A stretch of DNA of 64,000 bases from Brevibacillus ruminantium (GTDB lineage: Bacteria > Bacillota > Bacilli > Brevibacillales > Brevibacillaceae). The stretch's first letter is position 1, and each line of letters opens with the position of its first letter. The stretch spans positions 2,181,001-2,245,000 of the forward strand of contig NZ_CP098755.1 in the NCBI RefSeq assembly GCF_023746555.1, given 5' to 3'. A model generated the notes under the pieces. It had not been told where the DNA came from. It ran no database searches and saw nothing but the letters and a program-made list of their open reading frames with translations. Positions 34,387 to 44,058 of the stretch are shown piece after piece. The translations under genes and the position numbers were made by a program.

Positions 34387-37300
34387 ATGTATTTGAAACG
34401 GCTGGAACTGGTAGGCTTCAAATCGTTTGCAGACCGGACTGAATTGGAATTCGTCCCCGGCGTAACCGCCGTTGTGGGACCAAACGGGAGCGGGAAAAGC
34501 AACGTCTCTGACTCGATCCGCTGGGTACTCGGTGAGCAGAGTGCCAAGTCGCTGCGCGGGGCCAAGATGGAGGATATCATCTTCGCAGGGAGCGACTCGC
34601 GGAAGCCAGTCAATTTTGCAGAAGTGACATTAACGCTGGACAACACCGACAGGTCGCTGGACATGGAGTATTCGGAGGTATCGGTAACTCGCCGCGTCTA
34701 TCGGTCTGGTGACAGTGAATATTACATAAACAAACGGGCGTGCAGGCTGAAGGATATCATGGAGCTGTTCATGGATACGGGATTGGGCAAGGAAGCCTAC
34801 TCCATCATCGGCCAAGGGAAGATCGAAGAAATCCTCAGCACGAAATCCGAGGATCGCCGGGGGATCTTTGAAGAGGCCGCCGGGATTGTGAAATACAAAA
34901 CGAGGAAGCGGGAAGCGGAGAAAAAGCTGGATGAGACGGAACAAAATCTCGTTCGGATTCATGATATTGTCAGCGAAATCAATGAACAAATCGGCCCGCT
35001 GCAAGAACAGGCAGCAACGGCGCGCACCTATAAAGAACTGCATGCGACGCTTGTCGAACATGAGATTTCCCTCTACGTCCAGCAGATTGAAGCTGCTCAC
35101 GCCAAATGGGAGGAAGCGGGCAGGCGCGCCCAGGAGCTGCAGGAAGAACTGGCAGCTCAATCCGCACAGGCATCAGGGCGTGAAGCTGATTTGGAGAAAG
35201 CCAAATTTCACGTCAGCCAGATTGACGAATCCATCGAAGAATTGCAGCAGGTCCTTTTGACTGTCAGTGAAGAAACAGAGAAGGTAGAAGGACAGCGGGA
35301 GGTATTGAAAGAAAGGCTTCGCAACCTCACCGCCAATCGCCAGCAAACGATGGAACAGCTTCACCGCATCACGGAAAAGCAGCATGCCGTCGAAACAGAA
35401 CTGCAAGAGGAAAAACAGCGCACAGAGGAGACCGGAAAACGACTGGCAGATGCCCAAAAGTCACTGCGTGAAGCTGAAAATCAGTTTTACGCCATGGTTC
35501 AGTCACTCACGGATGACGTCGAGCGATTGAAAGGCGACTATTTTGAAAAGGTGAATCAGCTTGCAAATTTGCGCAATGACATCCGTCATCAGCAGCAACT
35601 CTTGCAAACAGGAAACGCCCGGGCTGATAGACTGACAGCCGAAAAAGAGCGGCTGGACGGCGAAGAAGCAAGCAGGGTCGGAAAAATAGAGGGCTTGAAG
35701 CAACAGCTTCAGGAGATCGAAGAATCCATCCAAGAAACACTGAGCCGTTATAAAGAGTCGATGGATCGGATACGGGAGGGACAAGCCCGTTTGGAAACCG
35801 CACGCCGCGAACTGAGACAGGGCGAACAGCGGAAAGAAGCGATCCGCTCCCGTCTGGATTTGTTAAAGGAAATGCAGGCTGACTTTGCCGGCTTCCAACA
35901 GGGCGTTAAGGAAATATTAAAGGCTCGTGAGCGCGGCTTCCAGGGTATCCACGGTGCCGTTGCCGAGCTTGTTACCGTTCCGGAAAAGTACGAGACTGCG
36001 ATCGAAGTGGCGCTTGGCGGGGCGCTGCAAAATGTCGTGGTAGAAAATGAAGCAGCGGGCCGCTCAGCGATCGGTTATCTGAAGCAAAACAACGCAGGCC
36101 GGGCTACCTTTCTGCCGCTGGATGTCATCCGTCCTCGCAGCCTTCAAGCAGAGGACAAACGAACGCTCTCCAAAGAAGCGGGAGTGGTCGGCATCGCCAG
36201 TGAACTGGTTACCTTTCAGGATGCCTATCGTTCGGTCGTAGAATCCATGCTTGGCAATGTGATCGTAACAGAGAAACTGGACCAAGCGAACCGGGTGGCA
36301 AGAGCAATGGGCTATCGCTATCGCGTCGTCACCCTGGAAGGTGATATCGTCAATGCCGGCGGCTCCATGACCGGGGGTGCCCTGAAAAAAAACTCGACCA
36401 ATCTCTTGGGAAGAAACCGGCAAGCAGAAGAACTGGAAGCACAGATGCAGGAGATCGAGCAGGGAATTATTGGGCATACTGAGCAAGTAGAAGAACTGAC
36501 GAAGCAGCTCCAATCGATCGAGCAGCAGCAAGAGAAGCTAAGAAGTGAGGGAGAAAGCCTCAGGCTCAAAGAACAGGAAGTGAAGGTCCTGCTCCAGCAG
36601 ACAGAAGGAGAAGGGCGAAACCTCTCTGATCGCTTGTTTGTTGTGGATCAGGATATCGCCGGTTACCAGCGGGAGATGGAAGAATCTCGCCGGAAGCTGG
36701 ACGAGCTGGAAGCAGCCCTCGCGAAAATGACAGAAGAAGAAAAACAGCTCTCCGAGCAAATTGCCGAAGCGGAAGCCAAACGTCAGGAGCAACTGGAGTC
36801 CAAGGAAGAGATGAATCAGCGGATCACAAGCCTCAAGGTCCTTGACGCCCAGGTCAAACAGGAATACCAGTCCCGCGTGGAGCAAGTGGAACGGCTGGAG
36901 GAGCAGCGCCGGACCCTGCAACGAGAGTGGGAGGAATTAAATCAAACTTTGGCTTCCTATGATGAACTGGAGGCAACCAACGAAACCAGCAGCAGCGAGC
37001 TGGACCAGAAAATCTCCGAATTGCGGCAGGACAAGGATCGCGTCGCCGGGTTGATCCAGGATCGCAGGGGCGAGAGAGCTACGCTGTATCAGCGTCAGGA
37101 GCAGGTAGAGCTGGAAGTGAAGGAGATTCGCAAACGGCTCAAGTCCCTGGAAGAAGCGCTGCATCAGGAAGAGGTGAAAGTAAACCGCTTTGATGTGGAA
37201 CTGGATCATCTGTTGAACAAACTCTCCGAAGAATACGAACTGAGCTATGATCTGGCCAAACAGAAGTATCCGCCGAAGGGCGAGATGGCAAGTGAACAGC

Positions 37301-37956
37301 AGATCGTCAACCGTTTGCGAAAAGAGATTGCCGCGCTGGGCACAGTCAACCTTGGAGCGATTGAGGAATACGAACGCTTGTCTGAGCGGCAGCAATTCCT
37401 CAGCACACAGGAAGAGGACCTGAATGAAGCGAAGGCGATGCTGTACCAGGTGATTTCCGAGATGGATCAGGAGATGTCTCGTCGCTTTAAAGAGACCTTC
37501 GATGCAATCTCTGAACAGTTCCGGGATGTGTTCGTGCAGTTGTTTGGCGGCGGTCGGGCAGATCTGATCCTGTCCAATCCGGAGAATCTGCTGGAGACGG
37601 GGATCGATATCGTCGCCCAGCCGCCGGGTAAAAAGCTGCAAAATCTCGCGCTCCTGTCCGGGGGCGAACGGGCATTGACCGCCATGGCTCTCCTGTTTGC
37701 CATCCTCAAAGTGAAGCCGGTTCCCTTTTGTGTGCTGGATGAGGTTGAAGCGGCGCTGGATGAGGCCAATGTAACCCGTTTTGCCGAGTACATGCACCAT
37801 TTCAGCGGCCAGACACAATTTATCTGTGTAACCCACCGCAAAGGAACAATGGAAAGCGCAGATGTGCTCTACGGCGTTACGATGCAAGAAGGCGGCGTCT
37901 CCAAGATCGTCTCCGTAAAGCTGGAAGATACACGCAAATTCATTGAGTCCGCATAA
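34387..37956 (+). CDS. smc: Chromosome condensation protein SMC
   Basis: A 1189-residue protein starting MYLKRLELVGFKSFAD at 34387 behind GGGAGG. Walker A is GPNGSGKSN, followed by the N-terminal ATPase half. Long coiled coils run from about 170-500 and 675-1000 around a hinge (about 515-640, with GVVGIASELV and the GGSMTGGA loop). The C-terminal lobe has the ABC signature LSGGERALTAMALLFA and Walker B CVLDEVEAALDEANV. Forms the ScpAB-SMC ring that compacts and segregates the origin region. Confidence 0.97.
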   Translation: MYLKRLELVGFKSFADRTELEFVPGVTAVVGPNGSGKSNVSDSIRWVLGEQSAKSLRGAKMEDIIFAGSDSRKPVNFAEVTLTLDNTDRSLDMEYSEVSVTRRVYRSGDSEYYINKRACRLKDIMELFMDTGLGKEAYSIIGQGKIEEILSTKSEDRRGIFEEAAGIVKYKTRKREAEKKLDETEQNLVRIHDIVSEINEQIGPLQEQAATARTYKELHATLVEHEISLYVQQIEAAHAKWEEAGRRAQELQEELAAQSAQASGREADLEKAKFHVSQIDESIEELQQVLLTVSEETEKVEGQREVLKERLRNLTANRQQTMEQLHRITEKQHAVETELQEEKQRTEETGKRLADAQKSLREAENQFYAMVQSLTDDVERLKGDYFEKVNQLANLRNDIRHQQQLLQTGNARADRLTAEKERLDGEEASRVGKIEGLKQQLQEIEESIQETLSRYKESMDRIREGQARLETARRELRQGEQRKEAIRSRLDLLKEMQADFAGFQQGVKEILKARERGFQGIHGAVAELVTVPEKYETAIEVALGGALQNVVVENEAAGRSAIGYLKQNNAGRATFLPLDVIRPRSLQAEDKRTLSKEAGVVGIASELVTFQDAYRSVVESMLGNVIVTEKLDQANRVARAMGYRYRVVTLEGDIVNAGGSMTGGALKKNSTNLLGRNRQAEELEAQMQEIEQGIIGHTEQVEELTKQLQSIEQQQEKLRSEGESLRLKEQEVKVLLQQTEGEGRNLSDRLFVVDQDIAGYQREMEESRRKLDELEAALAKMTEEEKQLSEQIAEAEAKRQEQLESKEEMNQRITSLKVLDAQVKQEYQSRVEQVERLEEQRRTLQREWEELNQTLASYDELEATNETSSSELDQKISELRQDKDRVAGLIQDRRGERATLYQRQEQVELEVKEIRKRLKSLEEALHQEEVKVNRFDVELDHLLNKLSEEYELSYDLAKQKYPPKGEMASEQQIVNRLRKEIAALGTVNLGAIEEYERLSERQQFLSTQEEDLNEAKAMLYQVISEMDQEMSRRFKETFDAISEQFRDVFVQLFGGGRADLILSNPENLLETGIDIVAQPPGKKLQNLALLSGGERALTAMALLFAILKVKPVPFCVLDEVEAALDEANVTRFAEYMHHFSGQTQFICVTHRKGTMESADVLYGVTMQEGGVSKIVSVKLEDTRKFIESA

Positions 37957-38025
37957 GGGGTCGCAGCGAAAAATCGGAAATAGCTTCAAGGCTCTTATCG
38001 AATTGACGAGAAAAGGAAGATGAAG

Positions 38026-39042
38026 ATGAGCTTTTTTAAACGCTTGCGGGATACCATCGTACAAAAATCAGAGGCGGTTACCCAGAAATTCACAGACGGC
38101 CTCGCGAAAACCAGGGATCTGCTGGTCGAAAAAGTGGAGGATCTCGTGCGCCGCTACAAAAAAATAGATGAGAATTTCTTCGAGGAACTGGAGGAGATTC
38201 TGATCACCGCGGACGTCGGCGTCAATACCGTGATGGAACTGATTGACGAGCTTCGCAGTGAGGTGCGCAAGCAAAAAATCGAAAACGCCATGGATTTGCA
38301 GCCGATTTTGTCAGAAAAGCTGGTGGCGCTGTTGAAAAACGATGAAGCGATGGATTCGCGCTTGCAAATCGAAGAGGGGCGCTTGAATGTCATTCTCTTT
38401 GTTGGTGTAAATGGCGTTGGCAAGACGACCACGATCGGAAAAATGGCGCATATGTTTAAACAGCAGGGAAAAAAAGTGCTGCTTGCTGCCGGTGACACAT
38501 TCCGTGCCGCCGCCATCGAACAGCTGGAGGTATGGGGCGAGCGAGTCGGCGTCGAAGTGATCAAGCATCAGCAGGGCGCTGATCCGGCTGCTGTGATCTA
38601 CGATGCCGCGCAGGCCGCAAAATCACGCGGGGTTGATGTTCTCCTGTGCGATACGGCAGGGCGCCTGCAAAACAAAGTGAATCTGATGGAGGAGCTGAGC
38701 AAGGTGCACCGCGTTCTGCAGCGCGAGCTTCCAGGTGCTCCCCATGAAGTGCTGCTGGTACTGGACGCGACGACAGGACAAAACGCGCTGTCTCAGGCCA
38801 AAACCTTCGGGCAATCGGCGGGAGTGACGGGCATCGTGCTGACGAAGCTGGACGGGACGGCAAAGGGCGGGATCGTGATTGCGATCCGCAATGAATTGAA
38901 CATTCCCGTTAAATACGTGGGCTTGGGCGAGCGGATGGATGATCTTCAGCCATTTGATCCCGAACAATTTGTGCATGCCTTGTTCGCGGGCTTGATTGCC
39001 CAAGAGGTCGCGGCAGAGGAAGAGGAAGCAGCGAAGGAATAG
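38026..39042 (+). CDS. ftsY: Signal recognition particle receptor FtsY
   Basis: A 338-residue GTPase starting MSFFKRLRDTIVQK at 38026 (AAAGGAAG upstream; ATG 38020 is too close). The acidic A domain of Gram-negatives is absent. The NG domain has GVNGVGKTTTIGKMA, DTFRAAAIEQLE, DTAGRLQNK and TKLDGTAKGG. It docks SRP-ribosome complexes at the membrane. Confidence 0.96.
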   Translation: MSFFKRLRDTIVQKSEAVTQKFTDGLAKTRDLLVEKVEDLVRRYKKIDENFFEELEEILITADVGVNTVMELIDELRSEVRKQKIENAMDLQPILSEKLVALLKNDEAMDSRLQIEEGRLNVILFVGVNGVGKTTTIGKMAHMFKQQGKKVLLAAGDTFRAAAIEQLEVWGERVGVEVIKHQQGADPAAVIYDAAQAAKSRGVDVLLCDTAGRLQNKVNLMEELSKVHRVLQRELPGAPHEVLLVLDATTGQNALSQAKTFGQSAGVTGIVLTKLDGTAKGGIVIAIRNELNIPVKYVGLGERMDDLQPFDPEQFVHALFAGLIAQEVAAEEEEAAKE

Positions 39043-39091
39043 CGGTTTTTAGCCGCGAAACCACCTGCGAAAAACTTGTCAATAAAAAACC

Positions 39092-39120
39092 TTGACAGCA
39101 CATGGAGAATTGGGTACTAT
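39092..39120 (+). promoter_or_regulatory. Sigma-A promoter of ylxM-ffh
   Basis: TTGACA (39092-39097), 17-bp spacer, TACTAT (39115-39120). It lies 70 bp before ylxM, between ftsY and ylxM. Confidence 0.8.
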
Positions 39121-39129
39121 AAGTATCGT

Positions 39130-39155
39130 GCTGTAAAGGAAAAGTTCTTTACAGC
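39130..39155 (+). promoter_or_regulatory. Perfect dyad at the 5' end of the ylxM-ffh transcript
   Basis: GCTGTAAAG (39130-39138) and CTTTACAGC (39147-39155), spaced by 8 bases, begin a few bases after the predicted transcription start. It could be an operator or a 5'-stabilising hairpin of the mRNA. Confidence 0.5.
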
Positions 39156-39190
39156 GGGATTCGAGTACCTCTCAGCAAAGGGTTGGTTCC

Positions 39191-39529
39191 ATGCTCGAAA
39201 AAACCAATCAAGTGAATCTCTTGTTCGACTTTTACGCGCCGCTTCTCAAAGGCAAGCAGCGCGAATATCTGGAGCTGTATTATCTGGATGATTTGTCGCT
39301 TGGAGAAATTGCCGAAATGCATGAAGTGAGCAGACAGGCCGTGTATGACCACGTCAAGCGGGCTGAAAAGCAGCTCTTCGAATACGAAGACAAACTCCGC
39401 TTGTCCGTCCGGCATGAACAGCGTCAGGAATTGCTTGCCCGCATGCAGCAAACGGTAGAAGGGCTCGCAGATGGTAAGGCGAGAGAGGACTTGATCACTT
39501 TGCTCCACCAACTGTCAGAGATGGATTAG
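39191..39529 (+). CDS. ylxM: SRP-associated putative DNA-binding protein YlxM (UPF0122)
   Basis: A 112-residue protein with a sigma-70 region 4-like helix-turn-helix ([21 protein letters not shown], of which [12 protein letters not shown] is the recognition helix) and acidic helical tail. YlxM is found beside ffh in Bacillota, and the Streptococcus homologue modulates SRP GTPase activity. Ends 10 bp before ffh. Confidence 0.93.
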   Translation: MLEKTNQVNLLFDFYAPLLKGKQREYLELYYLDDLSLGEIAEMHEVSRQAVYDHVKRAEKQLFEYEDKLRLSVRHEQRQELLARMQQTVEGLADGKAREDLITLLHQLSEMD

Positions 39530-39539
39530 GAGGGCTCGT

Positions 39540-40949
39540 ATGGCGTTTGAAAGCTTAGCCAGCCGGCTGCAAGGCGCATTTGATAAATTGCGCGGCAGAG
39601 GCAAGATCGACGAGACCATCGTCAACGAGGCGATGCGCGAAGTTCGTCTGGCCCTGCTGGAAGCTGACGTCAATTTTAAAGTTGTAAAAGAATTTATCGC
39701 TCGTGTGAAAGAGCGGGCAGTAGGGCAAGACGTTATGAAAAGCCTTACTCCCGGTCAGATGGTCATCAAGATCGTCAACGAAGAGCTGATTGAATTGATG
39801 GGCGGAAATGTCGCCCAGTTGGCCGCAGCCCACAGGCCGCCTACCGTCATCATGATGGCGGGTCTGCAAGGGGCCGGTAAGACAACGACCACCGGTAAGC
39901 TGGCCAAGTATCTGCAAAAACAAAATCGCAAACCGCTCTTGGTAGCAGCAGACATTTATCGTCCTGCCGCCATCAAGCAGTTGCAGGTTTTGGGCGAGCA
40001 GTTAAACGTACCCGTGTTCTCACTGGGCGATCAGGTAAGCCCGGTTGAGATTGCCAAACAGGCGATCCAGCATGCCAAAGAGAATCACCTCGATTATGTG
40101 CTGATCGATACGGCGGGCCGTCTGCATATTGACGAAGCTCTGATGGAAGAGCTGAAGCAAGTGCGCGAGGTAGCCAAGCCGGACGAGATCCTGCTCGTCG
40201 TCGATGCCATGACAGGTCAAGACGCTGTCAACGTGGCAGAGAGCTTCAACAGTCAATTGGAGCTGACGGGTGTGGTCCTGACCAAGCTGGACGGCGATAC
40301 ACGCGGTGGTGCAGCCTTGTCCGTAAAAGCCGTGACAGGCAAGCCGATCAAGTTCGCTGCCATGGGTGAAAAGCTGGATGCTTTGGAACCTTTCCATCCC
40401 GATCGCATGGCCTCCCGGATTCTCGGGATGGGCGATGTGCTCAGCCTCATCGAAAAGGCACAGGAAGCCGTCGATGAAGAGAAGGCGCGGGAAATGGAAC
40501 GGCAAATGCGTCAAGGGGATTTCACTTTCGAGATGTTCCTGGATGCGATGCAGCAGATGCGCAACCTGGGACCGTTCGAAGACATCCTCGGCATGATGCC
40601 TGGCATGAACAAGATGAAGGGCGCTGTCAAAGTTGATGAAAAACAGATTGCCCGCGTCGAGGCGATCGCCAAATCGATGACCAAAGCGGAACGGGCCAAT
40701 CCCGAGCTGCTCAATGCCAGCCGGCGCAAGCGCATTGCGGCAGGCAGCGGTACAACGATTCAGGAAGTAAACCGATTCATCAAGCAGTTTGACGAAATGA
40801 AAAAAATGATGAAGCAGTTTACCGGCGTCGCTGACAAGATGAAAAAGAAGGCCAAGAAAAAAGGCGGCTTCAATCTTCCGTTCTTGGGTAAAGGCGGCAA
40901 TCAGGGAGGCAACAACTTCCCGTTCAACTTCAAACCGCCATTTAAATGA
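39540..40949 (+). CDS. ffh: Signal recognition particle protein Ffh
   Basis: A 469-residue protein. N domain, G domain (GLQGAGKTTTTGKLA, DIYRPAAIKQL, DTAGRLHIDE, TKLDGDTRGGAALS) and a Met-rich M domain (from about 310; MMPGMNKMK and the RNA-binding RRKRIAAGSGTTIQEVNRF). Ends in a Gly/Phe/Lys-rich tail. Binds signal sequences and SRP RNA. Confidence 0.97.
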   Translation: MAFESLASRLQGAFDKLRGRGKIDETIVNEAMREVRLALLEADVNFKVVKEFIARVKERAVGQDVMKSLTPGQMVIKIVNEELIELMGGNVAQLAAAHRPPTVIMMAGLQGAGKTTTTGKLAKYLQKQNRKPLLVAADIYRPAAIKQLQVLGEQLNVPVFSLGDQVSPVEIAKQAIQHAKENHLDYVLIDTAGRLHIDEALMEELKQVREVAKPDEILLVVDAMTGQDAVNVAESFNSQLELTGVVLTKLDGDTRGGAALSVKAVTGKPIKFAAMGEKLDALEPFHPDRMASRILGMGDVLSLIEKAQEAVDEEKAREMERQMRQGDFTFEMFLDAMQQMRNLGPFEDILGMMPGMNKMKGAVKVDEKQIARVEAIAKSMTKAERANPELLNASRRKRIAAGSGTTIQEVNRFIKQFDEMKKMMKQFTGVADKMKKKAKKKGGFNLPFLGKGGNQGGNNFPFNFKPPFK

Positions 40950-41058
40950 TTGATGGGATGATCTCTTCGCACTTGAGCTTCGGCAAAAGCGCGATGGTTC
41001 AGATATAGCTTTGCCAACGTGATAACAATTGCGTTGATCCATATAGGAGGTGAACAAC

Positions 41059-41331
41059 ATGGCAGTTAAAATCCGTCTGAAGCGTATGGGTTCCAAAAAA
41101 GCTCCGTTCTACCGTGTAGTCGTTGCTGACTCCCGTTCTCCACGTGATGGCCGTTTCATCGAGGAAATCGGTTACTACAACCCGGTTGCTCAACCGGCTG
41201 TTGTTAACATTGACACTGAGAAAGCGGTACAATGGATTCTGAATGGTGCAGCTCCGACTGATACCGTTCGCAACCTGCTCTCCAAAGCAGGCGTTATGGC
41301 AAAAGTACACGAAACGAAATACGGCAAATAA
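41059..41331 (+). CDS. rpsP: 30S ribosomal protein S16
   Basis: A 90-residue protein starting [20 protein letters not shown] with AGGAGGTGA upstream. Complete and typical. Head of the rpsP-khpA-ylqD-rimM-trmD group. Confidence 0.98.
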   Translation: MAVKIRLKRMGSKKAPFYRVVVADSRSPRDGRFIEEIGYYNPVAQPAVVNIDTEKAVQWILNGAAPTDTVRNLLSKAGVMAKVHETKYGK

Positions 41332-41354
41332 GCCGTTCATCTGGAGGTCTGATG

Positions 41355-41582
41355 ATGAAAGCACTGGTCGAAACGATCGCAAAGGCTCTCGTCGATCATC
41401 CGAATGAAGTTCGTGTGAATGCTGTGGACAAAGAGCGCATTCTCGTCTACGAACTGTCGGTGCATCCCGAGGATATGGGGAAAATCATCGGCAAGCAGGG
41501 ACGAATCGCGAAAGCGCTGCGCACAGTTGTGATCGCAGCATCTGTACAATCAGACAAGCGGGTCACAGTTGAGATTGTCTAG
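41355..41582 (+). CDS. khpA: KH-domain RNA-binding protein KhpA
   Basis: A 75-residue single type II KH domain with the GxxG loop in MGKIIGKQGRIAKALR. Homologue of B. subtilis YlqC and streptococcal KhpA, which pairs with KhpB/Jag to bind RNA and influence cell-wall growth. ATG 41355 is favoured over 41352. Confidence 0.95.
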   Translation: MKALVETIAKALVDHPNEVRVNAVDKERILVYELSVHPEDMGKIIGKQGRIAKALRTVVIAASVQSDKRVTVEIV

Positions 41583-41585
41583 GAA

Positions 41586-41614
41586 AGGCTGGGAGGTGTC
41601 CCAGTCTTTTTTTC
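41586..41614 (+). terminator. Rho-independent terminator
   Basis: AGGCTGGG / CCCAGTCT stem (one G-U pair) with a T-run immediately after khpA. Probably partial, since the genes behind continue in the same direction. Confidence 0.75.
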
Positions 41615-41683
41615 TACGTTCCCAAGGGAAATCTCGTCGATCAGGCAAGACCGTCAATGACTAGGGCGGGAGGAATGCTTCAG

Positions 41684-42094
41684 ATGCTTACGATTCTGCG
41701 GACAGTCCAGGTGAAAATCATTCTGACGGAAGCAGCTCGCTCCGCCATGATGGAAAAATACGAGAGAGAGCTTCGCCAACAAGAGGACGAACGGGAGCAG
41801 TGGGAATTTCAAGCGAAAAAGCTGCTCGCAGACGCCCGCAAACGCTCTGCTGATTTGTTTCAGCAAATGCAGGAAAGACTTTCTGTAGAAGAGAGAAAAC
41901 GGCTGGAAAAGCAGGGGAATTTGCAGTTTCAGAAAAGGCAGCTGGAAAATCTGCCGCTGGGTGCGGAGATTGATTACATGACCGTTCAAAGCCCTGTCCA
42001 GATCCAGGTAGGCGATGTTTGGGAAGAGAAGATGGCGGGTACGGTAATCGTGATAAAAGATGGGGTTATCCATGAAATACGCGGCGGCTCGTGA
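41684..42094 (+). CDS. ylqD: YlqD family protein
   Basis: A 136-residue protein starting MLTILRTVQVKIILTEAAR at 41684 behind GGGAGG. A charged helical middle (about 25-85) is followed by a short beta domain (GDVWEEKMAGTVIVIKDG). Matches B. subtilis YlqD in order and composition; the function is unknown. Confidence 0.85.
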   Translation: MLTILRTVQVKIILTEAARSAMMEKYERELRQQEDEREQWEFQAKKLLADARKRSADLFQQMQERLSVEERKRLEKQGNLQFQKRQLENLPLGAEIDYMTVQSPVQIQVGDVWEEKMAGTVIVIKDGVIHEIRGGS

Positions 42095-42160
42095 GTAGAG
42101 CGGAGCAGACCGTTTGAGTCTGACGATCTGTGCAAATGGGTGAAGGAAAGGAGGCAAAAG

Positions 42161-42679
42161 ATGCCGGAAAAGCGTTATTACAATGTAGGAAAATTGGTAA
42201 ATACGCAAGGGCTTCGTGGTGAAGTAAGAGTGATCTCAACGACTGATTTTCCCGATGAACGGTTTGAAAAGGGAAAGGAATTGTATTTGTTTCACCCCAC
42301 CCTGGCCCAGCCATTGCTGTTGAAGGTGGCGACCCGCAGGCAGCAAAAGGATTTCGAGATTCTCAGCTTTGAAGGTTATTCCTCAATTAACGATGTGGAA
42401 AAATACAAAGGCGGCGAGTTGAAAATCTCGGAAGACGAGCTGCTCGAGCTGGAAGAAGATGAATTTTACATACACCAGTTGGTGGGATGCGAGGTCGTGA
42501 CGGATACGGGCGAAGAGCTGGGCAAAATCGTAGACGTCCTGCAGCCGGGTGCCAATGATGTCTGGGTGGTAAAAGGAAAGCGCGGAGAAATCCTGCTGCC
42601 CTATATTGATGACTGCATCAAAGAAGTGGACATCGCTGGCAAGCGCGTGGTCTGCCATTTGATGGAAGGCCTGCTGTAG
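42161..42679 (+). CDS. rimM: Ribosome maturation factor RimM
   Basis: A 172-residue protein from ATG 42161 (AAGGAGG upstream). N-terminal beta barrel with [16 protein letters not shown] and C-terminal PRC-barrel with [15 protein letters not shown] and [14 protein letters not shown]. It binds S19 in the 30S head during assembly. Confidence 0.95.
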   Translation: MPEKRYYNVGKLVNTQGLRGEVRVISTTDFPDERFEKGKELYLFHPTLAQPLLLKVATRRQQKDFEILSFEGYSSINDVEKYKGGELKISEDELLELEEDEFYIHQLVGCEVVTDTGEELGKIVDVLQPGANDVWVVKGKRGEILLPYIDDCIKEVDIAGKRVVCHLMEGLL

Positions 42680-42692
42680 AGGAGGAGTAGCG

Positions 42693-43445
42693 TTGCGGAT
42701 TGACATTTTGACACTCTTTCCGGAAATGTTTGAGGGCGTTCTCGGAAGCAGCATTCTCGGCAAAGCCAGCGAACGGGGAATCGTAGAGTACAACGTGACA
42801 AACTTCAGGGATTACTCCGAGAGCAAGCATGGCACCGTAGATGATACGCCCTATGGCGGAGGAGGGGGAATGGTGCTAAAACCGGAGCCGCTCTTTCGTG
42901 CGGTGGAGGCAGTTACCACGGATGCCAAGCCTCGGGTGATTCTCATGTGTCCGCAGGGGAAGCCCTATCAGCAAAAGCTGGCGGAGGAGCTGGCCCAGGA
43001 GGAGCATCTGGTTTTTATCTGCGGGCATTATGAAGGCTATGACGAGCGGATTCGCGAGCACTTGGTGACCGATGAGATCTCGATCGGCGACTATGTGCTG
43101 ACGGGGGGCGAGCTGGCTGCGATGGTGGTCATCGACAGCATTGTGCGCCTTCAGCCAGGTGCACTTGGCAATCAAATTTCAGCTGTCGAGGACTCTTTCT
43201 CCACAGGTTTGCTGGAGCATCCGCATTATACGCGCCCGGCGGAGTTTCGCGGCTGGAAGGTGCCGGATATCCTGTTGTCAGGCCATCACGCAAACATCGT
43301 ACGCTGGCGGCTGAAAGAATCCTTGCGGAGAACCAAAGCGCGCAGACCAGAGCTGTTGGAACAGCTTGAAATGAACGAGGACATGAAAAAATTGCTGCTG
43401 GAATTAGAGCAAGAGGAAAAAAATTCAGGCTTGTCATCGGAATAG
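42693..43445 (+). CDS. trmD: tRNA (guanine(37)-N(1))-methyltransferase
   Basis: A 250-residue SPOUT-class enzyme starting at TTG 42693 behind [23 protein letters not shown], the knot segment [20 protein letters not shown] (SAM-binding) and [10 protein letters not shown] are diagnostic. It methylates G37 of tRNAs to prevent frameshifting. The TTG start may limit yield relative to its ribosomal neighbours. Confidence 0.97.
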   Translation: MRIDILTLFPEMFEGVLGSSILGKASERGIVEYNVTNFRDYSESKHGTVDDTPYGGGGGMVLKPEPLFRAVEAVTTDAKPRVILMCPQGKPYQQKLAEELAQEEHLVFICGHYEGYDERIREHLVTDEISIGDYVLTGGELAAMVVIDSIVRLQPGALGNQISAVEDSFSTGLLEHPHYTRPAEFRGWKVPDILLSGHHANIVRWRLKESLRRTKARRPELLEQLEMNEDMKKLLLELEQEEKNSGLSSE

Positions 43446-43448
43446 ACC

Positions 43449-43477
43449 TTGTCGTTTAGATGCGGGTATGTTATTAT
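43449..43477 (+). promoter_or_regulatory. Promoter of rplS
   Basis: TTGTCG (43449-43454) and TATTAT (43472-43477) with a 17-bp spacer. It lies directly behind trmD, giving rplS its own transcript. Confidence 0.6.
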
Positions 43478-43484
43478 ACTTCTT

Positions 43485-43583
43485 GTGGCAATTTTGCCCG
43501 CTGACTAAGGCGGTCCGCTACTCGTACACCGGTTGCATGCCGGCGTTGTTTTCTGAGGCGAGTAAGAACGTCTGATGGGAAGG
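43485..43583 (+). ncRNA. L19 (rplS) mRNA leader
   Basis: The roughly 100-nt leader before rplS can form a multi-branched structure. Its long-range arm is TACTCG with CGAGTA, enclosing a CCGG/CCGG hairpin. A structured L19 leader is known in Bacillota as a presumed autoregulatory site for L19. Position, length and the closing stems agree; the exact consensus was not scanned. Confidence 0.6.
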
Positions 43584-43595
43584 AGGGAATAGAGG

Positions 43596-43943
43596 ATGAA
43601 CCAAGTTATTCGTGAGTTGGAAAAAGAGCAATTGAAACAGGACATTCCTGCTTTCCGACCTGGTGACACTGTTCGTGTTCACGTTAAGGTTATCGAGGGT
43701 CAGCGCGAACGTATTCAGTTGTTTGAAGGCGTTGTGATCCGTCGTCGCGGTTCAGGCGTTAGCGAAACATTTACCGTTCGTAAGATTTCTTACGGTGTAG
43801 GTGTGGAGCGTACGTTCCCCGTGCATACTCCAAAAATCGACAAGATTGAGGTTGTGCGCCACGGTAAAGTTCGCCGTGCGAAGCTGTACTACCTGCGCGA
43901 CCGTGTTGGTAAGGCGGCCCGTATCAAAGAAATCCGTCGATAA
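43596..43943 (+). CDS. rplS: 50S ribosomal protein L19
   Basis: A 115-residue protein with [20 protein letters not shown] at the start of the barrel and [21 protein letters not shown] at the end. AAGGAGGG upstream. Sits at the 30S-50S interface. A terminator follows. Confidence 0.98.
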   Translation: MNQVIRELEKEQLKQDIPAFRPGDTVRVHVKVIEGQRERIQLFEGVVIRRRGSGVSETFTVRKISYGVGVERTFPVHTPKIDKIEVVRHGKVRRAKLYYLRDRVGKAARIKEIRR

Positions 43944-43960
43944 TAGCAAGTATTCGATAC

Positions 43961-43993
43961 AAGGGGTCTGGCCTGCTAGCCGGGCCCCTTTTT
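43961..43993 (+). terminator. Rho-independent terminator of rplS
   Basis: GC-rich stem AAGGGG...TGGC / GCC..GGCCCCTT followed by T5. Confidence 0.85.
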
Positions 43994-44058
43994 CCATTAC
44001 AAAAGGAATGGACAAACCCCATTTCGGGGAAGATACCGGCAGAAGTGGAGGGATCAGG

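Noticed and set aside
36937..38064. 375-codon minus-strand open frame antisense to smc
   Set aside because: No ribosome site, protein-like composition only by mirror of the coiled-coil codons; smc on the plus strand is complete and certain.
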